From Neurospora intermedia (taxonomy: Eukaryota; Ascomycota; Sordariomycetes; Sordariales; Sordariaceae): a stretch of 64,000 nucleotides of DNA. Shown piece after piece: positions 26,636 to 38,900 of the stretch. The number at the start of each line of letters is the position of its first letter. The first letter of the stretch is position 1. The DNA lies in the NCBI GenBank assembly GCA_037102815.1, contig BTPP01000006.1:1674001-1738000 (forward strand). Direction: 5' to 3'. The notes beneath the pieces are model-generated. The model made no database searches. It worked only from the letters and a program-made list of their open reading frames with translations, and was not told the DNA's origin. Position numbers and translations under genes: made by a program.

Positions 26636-28101
26636 ATGCCAGTCACCAACTTTGACTTCAAGGAAAAGTATCGCTACCAAAATGGCTTCGATTCCTACCT
26701 AGAGTAAGTCTCGTTTCCCATGTCTTCCACTTTCAAGTCTTACCTCTGCTTACCCAAACTCCCAGGTCCGAAGCCGTCTCCGGCGCTCTCCCCATCGGCC
26801 ACAATTCGCCCCAGAAGCCCCCTCTCGGTCTTTACGCCGAGAAGCTTTCTGGAACCGCCTTCACAGCTCCCCGCCACGAGAACAAACAATCATGGCTCTA
26901 TCGCATCCTGCCCTCATGCTCGCACCCGCCCTTCGTCCAGGCCACTCCACCTAATGATCAGAAGCCCGTACTTGAGCAATCGCCAGCCAGACTGCACTAC
27001 ATTCCCAACCAACTCCGATGGGACCCCTTCGACCACGAATCCGACACCGACTTCGTCTCCGGCCTGCGTCTCGTCGCCGGCGCCGGCGACCCCACCCTCA
27101 AGCAAGGTCTGGGCATGTACATCTACGCTGCCGGCAAGTCCATGTCCGCCCAATCAGCCTTCTACTCGGCCGATGGCGACCTGCTCATTGTAGCCCAAGA
27201 CGGCGTGCTCGACATCCGCACCGAGTTCGGCTGGCTATTGGTCAGGCCCATGGAAATCGCCGTCATCCCGCGCGGCGTGCGCTACCAAGTCCTCCTCCCC
27301 TCCGGTCCCGTCCGCGGTTACGCACTCGAGCTTTACCAAGGGCACTTCCAGCTCCCCGAGCTCGGCCCCATCGGCAGCAACGGCCTCGCCAACGTGCGCG
27401 ACTTCCAAGCTCCCGTTGCCTGCTTCAGCGAAGACCACGGATCGATCGCCCTCGACGGGCCCAACAGCTACACCATCACAGCCAAGTTCAACAACACCCT
27501 CTTTGAGACCAAGCAGCCGCACACCCCTTTTGATGTTGTGGCGTGGCACGGTAACTACTACCCCTACAAATACGATCTCGGCAGATTCAACACCATCGGC
27601 TCCATCAGCTTCGACCATCCGGACCCATCCATTTTTACCGTCCTCTCCGCCCCTTCAGACCACGCGGGAACTGCCATCGCCGACTTTGTCATCTTTCCTC
27701 CTCGCTGGTTGGTCGGGGAAGACACGTTCCGCCCACCTTGGTACCACCGCAACACGATGAGCGAGTTCATGGGACTGATCACTGGAGCATACGATGCCAA
27801 AAAGGGAGGAAAGGGCGGTTTCGTTCCGGGGGGCGCGAGTTTGCATAATGTCATGAGCGGACATGGCCCCGATGCGGCGAGTTATGAGGGGGCGAGGAAC
27901 GCTGAATTGAAACCGCAAAAGGTCGGAGAGGGGAGTTGTGCGTTTATGTTTGAGAGCTGTTTGATGGTTGGCGTGACGGGTTGGGGACTCGAGACTTGTC
28001 ATAAGGTGCAGGAGGATTATAATGAGCATAGTTGGGGTGGTGTTAAGGTGCATTGGAAGGGGATGCCGGAGGGCGAGAAGGGACAGGGGCATTTGTTGTA
28101 A
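26636..28101 (+). CDS. hgd: homogentisate 1,2-dioxygenase
   Basis: This enzyme opens the ring of homogentisate to maleylacetoacetate in phenylalanine and tyrosine breakdown; it is a cytosolic non-haem Fe(II) dioxygenase. The model has exons 26636-26703 and 26766-28101, split by a 62-bp intron with GTAAGT and CCCAG ends, and encodes 467 residues, close to the usual ~440-480. Family signatures are plain: [19 protein letters not shown] at the N-terminus, [19 protein letters not shown] with the catalytic His at about 284, and [11 protein letters not shown] with iron ligands His350 and Glu356. [12 protein letters not shown] follows with the third ligand, His389. [17 protein letters not shown] closes the C-terminal domain. 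Residues 1-140 form the cupin-like N-terminal part. No other gene of the tyrosine pathway is beside it. The gene is convergent with the FAD oxidoreductase. Confidence 0.96.
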
Positions 28102-28680
28102 AGAGAGCTGGAAGGGGAAATGGAGGGAGAAGGGGATGAGGGGTACTTTGGCTAGGTATAAACAAGAAAAAGGTTTATGAGTACCCGGGCTGTTGTAGGA
28201 AGAAGTAAATCAGTGAGCAGAGGGAGACACCGCTTGAAAGGGAGTGGGAAGACCATACCAGACGTAGTCGTTAAGATAACTCTTGATTATTATACCATCG
28301 CAATCGAAATTTATTATTCATGGCGTCTTCGGATCCTGTATTGCTTTGGGATCATCGAGCCGCGGTTGAGCGTTTGGATTCTGTTCACTTGGCGCCATTG
28401 GGAATTGGCGGCGAGGAAGTGCAGGGTAAGTGACGGTTTTCGCAATCAAGCAAGAGATTGGGCACACGCATTTTTGGCAACCGAAGATTGCTCGGTGGGC
28501 CTCAAGCAGCTGCCTCCCACGCCAGCGTGTAAGTGAACAACGACCAGCAAACGGTATTTTGAAAACACCTTCCGAAAGGGTGAGAATTATACATTAGGTA
28601 TGTAAAGTAGCAGTTAACTTCGTGGTTTACCATGGTCATATTATCCAAAACTTCATATCGGTCAACCCATCTCATGCCAT
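28102..28680. other. 3' intergenic region between convergent genes
   Basis: Lies between the ends of the dioxygenase and oxidoreductase genes and should hold both 3' untranslated regions and polyadenylation sites. No other feature seen. Confidence 0.5.
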
Positions 28681-30174
28681 TTACCCAGACTCTCCCCCCA
28701 CCGCCGGCCCCGGTGGCACTGCTACGCTCGTATGCAGCCTCCCCTGAAACCTCTTCCTCATCCTCTCGAACCCAACCTTGAACGCCTCCGGAAACCACCG
28801 CCTCAACTCTTCATTATCCCTCCCCTCCATCATCTCCACCAATGCCTTTGCGCACATCCAGCACAACACCATCCCATGGCCCTGAAAACTACAACTCATC
28901 CAAAACCCGTTCTCCCCCGGGACTGCTCCGACCATGGGAAATCCATCGGGCGAATACCCCATGATTCCCGTCCACTCCTTTTTTACTCTTCCATCTGGGT
29001 GATCATCTCCCCAGTTCCCATTTTGATCACCACCACCAAAGTACCTCGTCAAAGTGTTCTTGAGGTAAGTGCTGATTTCCTCGTTAACAGTCGTATCATC
29101 CGTAGTTCCGTACTCCCCCAGCCCTTCTTCCTTGGCCCTCACCAGCCCACCACCGATGATCAAGTCCCCTTCGTTTTGACTTCCCTTTGGTCGGGGAATC
29201 ATGTACTCGTACCCCTTATCGTAGATGAAGCTGTAGGTGGTCGGTAAACATCCTTTCTCGGATAGGTTGCTACCCGGTCTTTGCGCCGTGACCTGTCCGC
29301 GCAGGGGGACTATCACACCTTGGAAGGTCGGCGCAATGGCGGCCGTGTACCCGTTCGTGGCGAGTATGATGTCCTTAGTCCAGATGTTTCCACGAGGGGT
29401 TCGTACGGTCCAGGTGCGTTCGTCGCGGTTTTTCATTAGGGCGGTGGCAGGGGTGTTGGTTTGTAGGTTCAGGCCACGGGATAGACAGAGCTTGAGAAGG
29501 CCAGTGGTGAAGGCGTAGGAGGAAATGCTTCCGGCTGGGTAGGAGACGCCACCGTAGAGGGTTTGTGGCTCGCCGGCTATTGTGCCGGCGTCAAGGGCGC
29601 AATGAAATTTGGATTGAACTTCGGCCGGCGAGTGAAAAGTGTACTCTGCTACTGGGTCTCCTTCGGGGAACGCGGCCTTCATAGCAGCGACGGCTTCGTG
29701 GGCGGCGGTCCATTGGGCTTGGTCGTATATGATGTCAATGGTGTGACAGGGATTGGAGTCGCAAGGAATGTTGTGCTCTTTGGCAAAGGCGTGGATGGCT
29801 TGGATGTTATCGTACTCCAGGCGGGCAATCTGGACCGCGGCTGGCGTGCCGAGAAGAGACGCGTGCTCGAGAAAGGAGCGATAGGAGGCGGCTTTGGTGT
29901 GTCCACCGTTGCGACCAGTTGCGCCAGAGCAGGCCTGGCGGGCCTCAAGCATGACAATGTTTCTGGAACCCGTTTCCCCGGGGCGGACATCCTTTAGGAG
30001 ATTCCATGCTATCGCAGCGCCGGTGATGCCGCTCCCGATGATGACAATGTCGACATGGCTTGGAAGATCCTTGGTGGTGCGCTGGTCAGCAATATCGTCC
30101 GGAGGGTCTTGCCAGTAGCTCGGGGTTGGGCTTTCTCGAGGAAGAGTGACTCGGATCTTGGCGCGTTCGTCCAT
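28681..30174 (-). CDS. FAD-dependent oxidoreductase, DAO (amino-acid oxidase-like) family
   Basis: A single-exon protein of 497 residues. After a ~40-residue lead, VDIVIIGSGITGAAIAWNLL carries the dinucleotide-binding GxGxxG at residues 47-52. It is followed by the family's second conserved block, LEARQACSGATGRNGGHTKA. Near the C-terminus, GIMGYSPDGFPMVGAVPG and WMSCSFQGHGMVLCWMCAKA are the second FAD-contacting region of DAO-type enzymes. The family (Pfam DAO, COG0665) oxidises amines, amino acids or sarcosine-like substrates; many fungal paralogues have no assigned substrate. No signal peptide is evident, and the end (..VAVPPGPAVGGESG) is not a peroxisomal tripeptide. The start follows a normal context with no longer in-frame option. 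Confidence 0.93.
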   Translation of the reverse strand: MDERAKIRVTLPRESPTPSYWQDPPDDIADQRTTKDLPSHVDIVIIGSGITGAAIAWNLLKDVRPGETGSRNIVMLEARQACSGATGRNGGHTKAASYRSFLEHASLLGTPAAVQIARLEYDNIQAIHAFAKEHNIPCDSNPCHTIDIIYDQAQWTAAHEAVAAMKAAFPEGDPVAEYTFHSPAEVQSKFHCALDAGTIAGEPQTLYGGVSYPAGSISSYAFTTGLLKLCLSRGLNLQTNTPATALMKNRDERTWTVRTPRGNIWTKDIILATNGYTAAIAPTFQGVIVPLRGQVTAQRPGSNLSEKGCLPTTYSFIYDKGYEYMIPRPKGSQNEGDLIIGGGLVRAKEEGLGEYGTTDDTTVNEEISTYLKNTLTRYFGGGDQNGNWGDDHPDGRVKKEWTGIMGYSPDGFPMVGAVPGENGFWMSCSFQGHGMVLCWMCAKALVEMMEGRDNEELRRWFPEAFKVGFERMRKRFQGRLHTSVAVPPGPAVGGESG

Positions 30175-32221
30175 TGTTTAATGATTTCTTTGGCGGCAAG
30201 TAACAGATATTGGGGGATTGGGGGTTTTGAACTGCATGGAGACTAGGTTGTCATCATATGTGCTGCAAGTCATCAGTTTCGTACTACACTACTCGCTCTT
30301 CCAAGCTGAAGGGAAACTCCATCCTGTTCAGGTGAGACAGCTGACGTACCTAGCTGAACACCGACCCCTAGGATGGGCCTATCAACCCCACGGAGTTCAT
30401 CCCGCAGCGCTTGCTATCTCCACCGAACGATGGGGTCTTTGGGCCTTCCCGTCAACCCACACTCCACCTGGTCCGCGCCTTTCCCGTCGATCATTGCTGG
30501 TACGAACAGGTACACTAGTCATGTCAACATCGCGATCTCTGAGGATTGCCGCCTTCAATGGAAAATCACACAAATAGTGTAGGAGCTGAAATTAGGTACC
30601 TAGCTTGCCAACCCACACTTGGAGCTTGAAGTTAGCGGTATGCGTGCCCCGAATATCATCGCGCAGAAGCCGGATTCCCTAGAGACAGATTTGAGAATGT
30701 CATATCAAACATGGCGTTTGTCCAATGACCCTATTGGGAAGCTACCTGCTAGTATGTCATGCAAAGTTTTGGTGTTGACATGTGCTTTGAGGAGCAAGGG
30801 GTTCGTCAGGTGTCCTTCAGCCAAAGATAGCGAAGCGTACTTATTACAGGGTTGACCATGTTGAGAACTGAAACGATGAACCTTTGAGCGAGATCAGGAA
30901 ATGACTGATCATTTTCATGTCAAAAAAAACGACCTGATGGTTCGGAGTCGGGACGGGGCGACCGGCATGTGATGGGGACGAAGGGACCTGAATATGAAAA
31001 GAGGAAAAGGAGGAATGGAAGGCCAGACACTCCGACTGGGGGTGACCTGACGGGCATCGAGCTCCAGCGTTCGTTGGGTGAGAACCCCACTGAAATTCAC
31101 AGCTCCAGGGGTGTCCAATCCACCCACAGAGCTGCCTGCCCTGGTCCCAGTAGTCCACCACGCTGTCGGGAAGGTGCCTCGGAAACACAGCGGGAATAGA
31201 CTTTCCCAATCTATAAATCCTCTTTCCAAACACTGACTACCTACCTATATGTGCCTCTACTATGGTACGCAATTCCATTTCTCCACCCAAGTACTCCAAT
31301 TCACTTAACCCACCTTCCTCTTCTAGTCGTCGATCGCTTTGGCCGTTATCTGTCTCACCACCATGCAGTCCATTGGGATCACCTCGTTTCCATACTGACC
31401 ACTGCAACATCCCATCTGTTCCCAGAACCACCACCATGGCCATTATAACATCATCTTTGTCCAAGCTTTTTGAGATCCAACCCAATTTCTTTGGACTTGC
31501 TCCTTAGTGTACACACGTTGCAGCGACCGAGAATCTCCTTCCAATCGGAAATCATGAGCGAAGCCGCCGGCTTGCCTTGCTCTTCAACCAAGTCCGGTAC
31601 TCTACCTTCCTCTCAGAAAAAAAAAAACCCCCCGAGAAAAAAGAGAAGCACTTCAAAACACGTGAAAGAAGGCAAGTGTCTGTCACTTTTTGCTGATGTG
31701 CCATTCCATTTTCCCGGGGTCCAAGGCATCGTCCTCCGGCCCAATTAGCCGGTGTAACCTCTCGAAACTCAAAAGCTACGTCGGGATACCTTCCGATGTC
31801 GTAGCCAGGTTCAGTCATGTTCATGATGCTACACTGTACACTACACAGTACCTGCAGTCGCTTAGTTGTCCCTGGCTCCCGACCCCGAGGTGTGGTCTGG
31901 AGCGGACACTAGTGAAAATTGCCCAATCAAGACTCCATGCAACTACAGGGTAGTCACCAAATTTGGCATTGCGATATTCTATCCCCTCGCTCGCTTTCCC
32001 AAACTTATGTAGTATTTTGCATCCCAAAAAACCATCGTACCATGCTTGAGCTGATGATGTGCGAGTCTCCACGCATCGTTAGGTTGGGGCTCAAGGTTGG
32101 CTTTACATGGATGATTCAACATGGTACTTAAGTCAGACGGGTCCCCTCTCGTTCATTGACGCCAGTAACCCCTTCCTCCTCCTCGTTCAACCACCAGGCT
32201 TTCCCCGTACTTACTGCAATC
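30175..32221. other. intergenic, divergent promoter region
   Basis: About 2 kb between divergently transcribed genes. Short overlapping frames at 30844-31233 and 31237-31507 are not convincing. I see no RNA gene or clear repeat. Confidence 0.4.
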
Positions 32222-33520
32222 ATGGACTCCAAGAAGCAGGATTCAAGTTCTTCAGCACATCTCTCCTCTGGCTCCGCTCCGGCAACTTCGCAATACATTA
32301 CGCCAAGCTCAACACCAGAACACGACTTTTGGACAGCCACTGGACTGGGGAGCTCCAAAGCACAGACCGGACCCTCATTCCCGAAACCTCTGTCTGAAAC
32401 TACTCCCCAAGTCTTTGGAAATGGCGATTCTCTATTTGAGTTTGACGACCCGGATGGGGCAGATTATTCGAGCTCCATTGCCGACTCGATCCGTGGCCAT
32501 GTGTATGAGTGTGGCTTGAGATATCATGCATACCATGCGGGTAAATACGCCTACCCTAACGATGCGACCGAGCAATCTCGCGAGGAAATCAAGCATACGA
32601 TGTCAGTTATGCTCTGTGACGGTCGATACTTCTTTGCTCCTGTTGAGGAGGCATTGGAAAAGGGTGGACAGGTCCTTGACTTGGGCACTGGTACCGGATT
32701 ATGGCCCATGCAATGTAAGTATTGGTGGTTTACCCCAGCACTCAACATCTGCTTGCTAACACCAAACCGACAGTGGCTGAAAACTATCCGGACGCAGTCA
32801 TCACGGGAGTTGACCTATCACCCATCCAGCCTAGCTTTGTTCCAGAAAACGTGCGCTTCTACGTCGACGACTTTGAAGACGAGTGGGTGGACCCGGTGAA
32901 CAAGTACGATTACATCCATCTGCGCTTTGCACTACACACCCTCAAAGACAGGAAATCACTTATGCAACGCGTAATGCGGTAAGTCTCGCTCATTCTCTTC
33001 CTTCTTCCATCTCTCGATCTCGTGCAACTGGCGATCATCTAACCCAGTCAACCTTAGACATCTCAAACCAGGCGGCTACTTTGAAATCCAAGAGATCGAT
33101 GTCAGTAATCCAAGTTGCGACGATGACACCCTCACACCAGATACTCCATATGCCGCCCGCGACGCCCTCAAGCTCCTCGGAGCCGGCCTCCAAGCCATGG
33201 GCGCCGACATAAGCGCCATCCAAAAGACTTCTCAAGAGATGCGCGAGGCCGGCTTTGAGAATGTTACCGAGATTACGAAGAAGTTGCCTCTCGGGCTCTG
33301 GCCGGCGGACCAGAAGCTCCGACTTTGCGGTCTGTTTTGGCGGACGTCGATCATGGATGGCATGACGGGACTGTGCAGCAGGCCGTTTCAGGCTGCAGGG
33401 TTGACGCCGACGGAAATCGAGTCGTTCCTGGTTGAAGTGAGGAAGGCTGTGATGGATGGGAGTATTCATACGTACTTTCCTTTTATCACTGTGTATGGGA
33501 GGAAACCATTGGGTGGTTAG
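32222..33520 (+). CDS. LaeA-like SAM-dependent methyltransferase
   Basis: A three-exon gene (32222-32714, 32774-32978, 33058-33520) of 386 residues with in-frame junctions. The introns (59 and 79 bp) contain CTAAC branch sites. The first ~85 residues are Ser/Thr/Pro-rich and disordered. The class I methyltransferase fold then shows motif I VLDLGTGTGLW (residues 151-161), motif II ITGVDLSPIQP with the acidic Asp178, YDYIHLRFALHTLKD, and HLKPGGYFEIQE near residue 234. This arrangement, including the block before motif I (HVYECGLRYHAYHAGKYAYP), is typical of the fungal LaeA-like/TAM-domain group. Its members act in regulation or tailoring of secondary metabolism, but most paralogues have no known substrate. 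No biosynthetic cluster is visible beside it. The ATG chosen (MDSKKQDSSSSA) is the first in-frame ATG of exon 1. Confidence 0.9.
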
Positions 33521-33978
33521 ATGTCGTGATGTCGTTCGGGGTGGTTCGGCACAGATACGCATTGCACTAGAGGGGTGATGAAACTGCACAAATGAGAATT
33601 ATGCTTTGATTCAGGATACACATAGAGCCTCAATGCTGATGGGGCCTACCTACTAATTACCTCGTAATGTGTTCAGTCCTTTGCCTACGAGCAAGTTACC
33701 GACCGCTCCATGTGCAACTTTGCGCCCCCATATCATCCATCCCAACTGTCATCACAGTGACAAAATATTTCGATCACAGAATCAACCACCACACAAGACT
33801 CCAAACGAGCTCATTCTTCTTCAACTTGGGACTAATAATCACCACGATTTCCAAACCAGCTGTCTAACTTCGCTCCTACCCGCCCAGCAACCTCCTGTCC
33901 TCGACCTGGACCGCGGCAACGACCAAAAAGCAGAATATGATGAAAACATGAAGGAAAGCCAGCAAAAAAATGAAGAAT
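33521..33978. other. intergenic between methyltransferase and tRNA-like gene
   Basis: Contains the 3' region of the methyltransferase gene. The T- and A-runs just left of 33979 on the plus strand (AGCAAAAAAATG) read as a T-run downstream of the minus-strand tRNA-like gene and could be its RNA polymerase III terminator. Confidence 0.4.
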
Positions 33979-34130
33979 ACGCGGTACAGGACTCGAACCT
34001 GTGACCTCTAGCCTATCGTTCGTGACCCCCCCTTGCGCCACTCCCATACTACACTTGTAGCGAGTATATAGGGCCCTCGGTACGATCACTTGTGAACGGG
34101 CTAACGCTCTACCGACTGAGCTAACCGCGC
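33979..34130 (-). tRNA. tRNA-like gene with ~80-nt insert in the anticodon loop
   Basis: Read on the minus strand, a tRNA body is clear. The acceptor GCGCGGT (34130-34124) pairs with ACCGCGT (33985-33979). The D arm is TAGCTCAGTCGGTAGAGC. The anticodon stem TTAGC pairs with GCTAG, and the T arm is ACAGG-TTCGAGT-CCTGT. The two halves (34094-34130 and about 33979-34013) are separated by about 80 nt, placed where eukaryotic tRNA introns lie. CGTTC in the anticodon loop can pair with GAACG near the insert's 3' end, as in intron-bearing pre-tRNAs. Read directly, positions 34-36 are GTT (Asn), but position 33 would be C instead of the nearly universal T. The anticodon is therefore uncertain and a tRNA pseudogene is possible. 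Confidence 0.6.
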
Positions 34131-35993
34131 AGCTGGTCTTGTTGTTGTTGTTGTTGTATTATGTGCACAAAGACCTAATACATATACCGTGATTCAAGGG
34201 GTTGGGGAAGAGGAGGAGGAGGAGGGCGAGGAGACAGAGGTGAAGAGGGTTAGGGGTGGGCGCGGGCGTGGGTATGGGTATGGGAGCCGGTGCTCGTGCT
34301 GATGATGGTTGGGGATGAAGGCTTGGCGAGTTGGTGTTTAGCTGCGGCGGTGATGGTGAGCTGGTGGAGGAAGCCTCACGGTATTGGGCTGGGAGGTGAA
34401 GCTCGTGGGCTGATGGGAGAGGCATGGTCGAGCGGGTAGCTTGGTGGTTTCTTGCCACCAGTTTGAGTGAGGCTGCTGATGGTGCTTGGCCGTGACTTCC
34501 TTGCCTGTCTTGTTGGTGTTGACTGCCTCGTCGTCTCCCATCGTTCCTTCCCGTTGGTTGGCGCCTTCCGTCTTCGCGGGCTCCCCGATGTTGGTGCCTT
34601 CCCGACAGGAGGTTTCTCTCCCTCCCGTCTCCCGTGATTTCCCAGAATGAAGTAGTATTCTAGCTCAATCTCGCACTGCAACTTTGAGGCCTTCTTCTTG
34701 GAATCTGGTGTTTAGCTTCGCAACGCCCCGTTGTCAACAGCACATTGACATCGAGTCAAACAATGACCATTGTCGCGACTTGCGATCAACGATACAACCT
34801 CCACAAAGCAAATGTCCATATCTTCCATGTTCCACAAATTATCTTTCATTACTAACTCGAGAACTGTGTATGGATTCTTGCCATTCTTCATCGCATTCAC
34901 GTCTTCCATCGGTTGTATGGCTTGCACCAAGTCCCCTCCTCCACCTGAGCCTCCGTCGCGACTTCCCACAGCATTAACGAACAGATTCACTCCTGCATTT
35001 TCCTTGCCTAATGCTCCACAACTTGCTCTGATGATTCAAGCGGATCGGTTTTTTTCCTTCTGTACTTCTTTCAGTTCCGTCATTCTGCCCTCTGAGGCAT
35101 ACGCGGTACTCTTTAAACCGGACAAATACTAGGCTACAAGTACCCTCGTGAAGTGCACAAAAGTACATGCGCATGACAAGTCTTTTCATGGTGATAATGA
35201 AGCATACTTGGCTACTTTGGCTACGCGATATAGTCATCCAGCAGATGGTGGTCTGTCGTTGCGCAGGGCATGGTGTTGCGCAGGGCGCCAGTCGCCAAGT
35301 GGGGACAGAAATTTGACATGATCGTTGCACTTGCCGGAGACACTCAACAGGAAACACTTTATACCTGGGCGATATCTTCACAGAAACCAGGCCATTCACT
35401 TCAAGCGAGAACTTGAAATCCTTTGAAGGTCTTTTTAAAATCCAAGCTTCATTTTGGATAAGCTTTGGGTGAGTGTTCTCATAGTGTTAATTTGGATCTT
35501 TCCATTTCTTGTGCGACCCTGATCGACCCATTTTCTTGGCGCAACTCTCGCGCGAATCCGCCGACAGGGCACAATTGGCTGGGTGCTTTCCAGTGACAAT
35601 GTCTACCTCGATTGCTCAACCAACGCATCAAACTTCGACCAAAATCGATGATCAAACCTCCGAATCTTCAGCTCTTCAATTCGAGCATGGATTTCCGGGT
35701 GGTTGGGGAAGCCTATCAATTGAACAATTGGAGGAAGTGCGACCACTGCATTGGCTGGGATCGCGGATGCTGTCAGCTGCATCTTTTGCTTGGCGCAGCA
35801 CTAGCTGTTGCATGGGATGGTTGAGGATTTTGGGTCACACAATGTTCAGCTCACTCAAATTTGCAATGTCAACACCGGCCCATCTTCGATATTTGACATC
35901 TGCGCTACTCTCGGTGCGCTCAACGGTTTTCACACTTCAAGGGAAGGGCCCGCTCCAGCACAATGCCATTGTTCTGCATGCTGCCGCACCAAC
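34131..35993. other. intergenic; TTG microsatellite at its left end
   Basis: A (TTG)n microsatellite lies at about 34139-34156. The stretch 34200-34700 is a purine-rich then GC-rich low-complexity region on the plus strand. The right part is the presumed 5' region of the CorA-like gene. Frames open upstream of its start at 35599 and 35808, but they are weak. Confidence 0.4.
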
Positions 35994-38900
35994 ATGTCGC
36001 AACCTCCACCAGCTCCAGGTCCTCGCGATGAAGATCCACCGACATGGTCATTACCTCCCCGCCGCAGTCACACCTTTCCAGAGCAGCCGCATCAACAACA
36101 ACAACAACAAACCTTCGATGATTCATCCCATCCAACACGGGCGCCATCATGGCCCCGGGAAGCACCTCAGCCAGCATACCCCCAATCATCCGTATACAAC
36201 CCTTACATGATGCCCTATTCGACCCCGTACTATCCCTTTCATCAGCCTCCAGTCGTCTATCCTCCATCATCTGTCCCTACCGGAGCAACGCGCGCAGCCC
36301 ATCAAGTCCATTTCGAGCCGTATAACGAGTACATCCAACCAGGCCAGCAGAGACCACCCGTACCTTTAGTTGCTCCCTATGACACTTGGGTAACACCACC
36401 AGGCGGCTATTACGGACCGGGAGACTCCCTCTCTCGGCCCCATCAGCCTGTGAGAAGAATCATCAGACGCTCAGCATCACCGACACCTGCGTCTTCTCCA
36501 AGTAGACCCAAAAACAAGCGTCTACACAAGACCGTCAAGTTCGAGCAGGACAGCGACGACGACATCCTCCATCATGTCGAGGAGTACTCCCCACCGCAAC
36601 AGTCACATGCTCCTTCTGCAGAGGCCTTGTCTCCTGGCGCAGAAGACGACGACTCGGATGAGGATCGAAGCGACGAGTTACGATCCAACTCTACCATGGA
36701 GAGTACGTACAGGTCTACGCGAGGAGCGTCTACTGTCAGAAGCTACGGGTCTTCAAGATTCAGGGCTACGCCAGCTCTAGTAACCGAAGAGTCTGGGTCG
36801 TCTGCCTACTCCTTCGCTGCATCATTCCGGGCAGCAAGGACGGCATCGGTTGGCGGTTCAGCAGACGGGGAGCAGAGCGAGGACCCGGATGCGACGCCGA
36901 GCCAGCCATCGCCAAAAGACGATCAGAGTTCCGAAGTCGACCACATTCTTGCCTCGTCCTATACTGGCAAAGGATACACAGCCGCCGAAGGCCACCACTC
37001 AGCAGACTTGCTGATAGCCGCAAACCCAGCCCAGCTACGGCACCTTCAGCCACTGTATCGTTGGATGTAAGGTATCTGCTCCCTAACATCTAGCGAAGTG
37101 GGCTAACCATTGCTGACAGGCATCTTACCCGACCATCAATGTCCCTGGAAGACCTTTCTGTAAGCACTCCCTGGATGAGACGTCACCAACTTTCGGCTAA
37201 CAGAAGGATCAGACCCAGATCGCGCACCTCTCCGTCCTGACGGGCATCGAAAGGAAGGCTATCAATGATGTCCTCTTCCGTCTCAAACAGTCTTCCGTCA
37301 AGTTTATTCAGACTTCAACAGGAAAGCCAGTACAGCACATGGAACCGGGCTGTCTCGACTATGTCTTACCTCACGACAGTGGTGTCGGAGGGCAAAGCCG
37401 AACTACCAGGAGTGTAACCTGGATTTGTCTGCCATACTTCAGCCTCGAGCCATACTCCGGCCTTCTCTCCGGCGCCGGAAACTCATCAGCGTTTCCGATC
37501 CAGACCTTGCTACAGGCACAATTCTCTCGGACAGCCAAAGAACGCGACATGCAACAAGCAGTGCGACAAGTTGCTCAGGCCGGCCCAGGCCTCTGTTTTC
37601 ACATTTCGCAGCTTTGGTGCATCATCATAAATAACTGTACGTATCGGGTCTGGTGCTGCCTAAACGGCTCTTATTGACATACCCTCTCTAGCATTTATGA
37701 TCACGTACGGCAGAATGCCCAAAGATGCTCTCTGTAGCAACTCGATTACGAAGTCGGTCAAGCCCCTGAGTAATCTCTCTGAGGAGCAATCCCAGCAAAA
37801 GTTCTGGGTCCGGTTCGGGGGTAACGTGATGTGGACTTTGCCGGTAAAGGATTGCCAAACATGGTTTGTGAGTGTGGCGATTGTACAAAACAAACCCCTC
37901 TTTGTTTCCTGGTCGCTGACTATTGGACTTGCTTTTAGGACTTCATTTCCCATTTCTGGGAGTTCTGGCATCTGCCTCTGAGCTTCTACCGCAACAAGCG
38001 TGTGATCTGCCCGGAGGATTGGCCCAAGATCTGGACATCAGCAAGTCAGAAACATTCTCACACGATCTCATTTGATCTCGAGCTTGGGTGCGCTCCTCTA
38101 CTTACTCGCTATTATTACCGAGGAAAGTAGAACTGCTACTAACTGAGCAATCACAGGCCGACGCCTAAGCTTCCGACACCAGGGCGACTCGTGCCAATTC
38201 AGCCCCAAGCCAAGCAGACCGAAGGGTCCACAACAAAAGAGCCCAAAGACGGCGAGGGGACCAACACCAAACAAGAAACCCAGGACGAGAAGGCACGAAA
38301 AGCGAAATACGTACGGTCTCCTACAAAGACAACAACGTCCGGGTCTCCAGAAACTTCGCAGCCACCCCCAAGTTCCTCTTTTGCACTTTTCACATGCCTC
38401 GACGACGTTTCGCTGGCCCAAAACGATACGATTGACGAAGCCAAACTCGAAGAGCGCCTCCACGAGATAGAAACAATCCTGTTGCACGAGACAAGCGTCA
38501 GCGACCAACGGGCATATAAACGCTGCCCAAGCGCCAGCCGACTCTCAATTTATCATATGCTTAAACAGGAGGAGCTAGAGATCGTCCACCCTGAAAGAAG
38601 AATACGCTCATCCAACCCGCAGGACTATGAAATACGAGCCGACATATTCAACTTGGCCGACATGATTTTCAAATTCTTCTTGCCCGGCACAACTGAAACC
38701 CCAATGGCGTCCAAGTTCTGGGGTGCAGTGAAGGACCAAGTCAAGGTGTGTTCAAGCTGAAATGGCGCCTGCCGTTTGAAAAGCAATATACTAATGGTAA
38801 TCGTAGCAGCACGATGACGAGGGCGTGGCCGACGATCGATACCAGCTACGAGCTGTGCTCAAAGAGCTTGCCGTCATGATACTTTACTTTACGGAAACGT

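Noticed and set aside
26636-30174. A tyrosine-degradation gene cluster
   Set aside because: Only homogentisate dioxygenase is recognisable. The neighbouring FAD enzyme is not a known pathway member and is convergent; fumarylacetoacetase and maleylacetoacetate isomerase are not present in the window.
35509-35993. Upstream starts at 35599 (MSTSIAQPTHQTSTKIDD) or 35808 for the CorA-like protein
   Set aside because: The 35599 frame is out of phase with exon 1 and overlaps it without a splice solution. The 35808 frame is in phase, but its added residues look non-coding and the ATG at 35994 has the better context.
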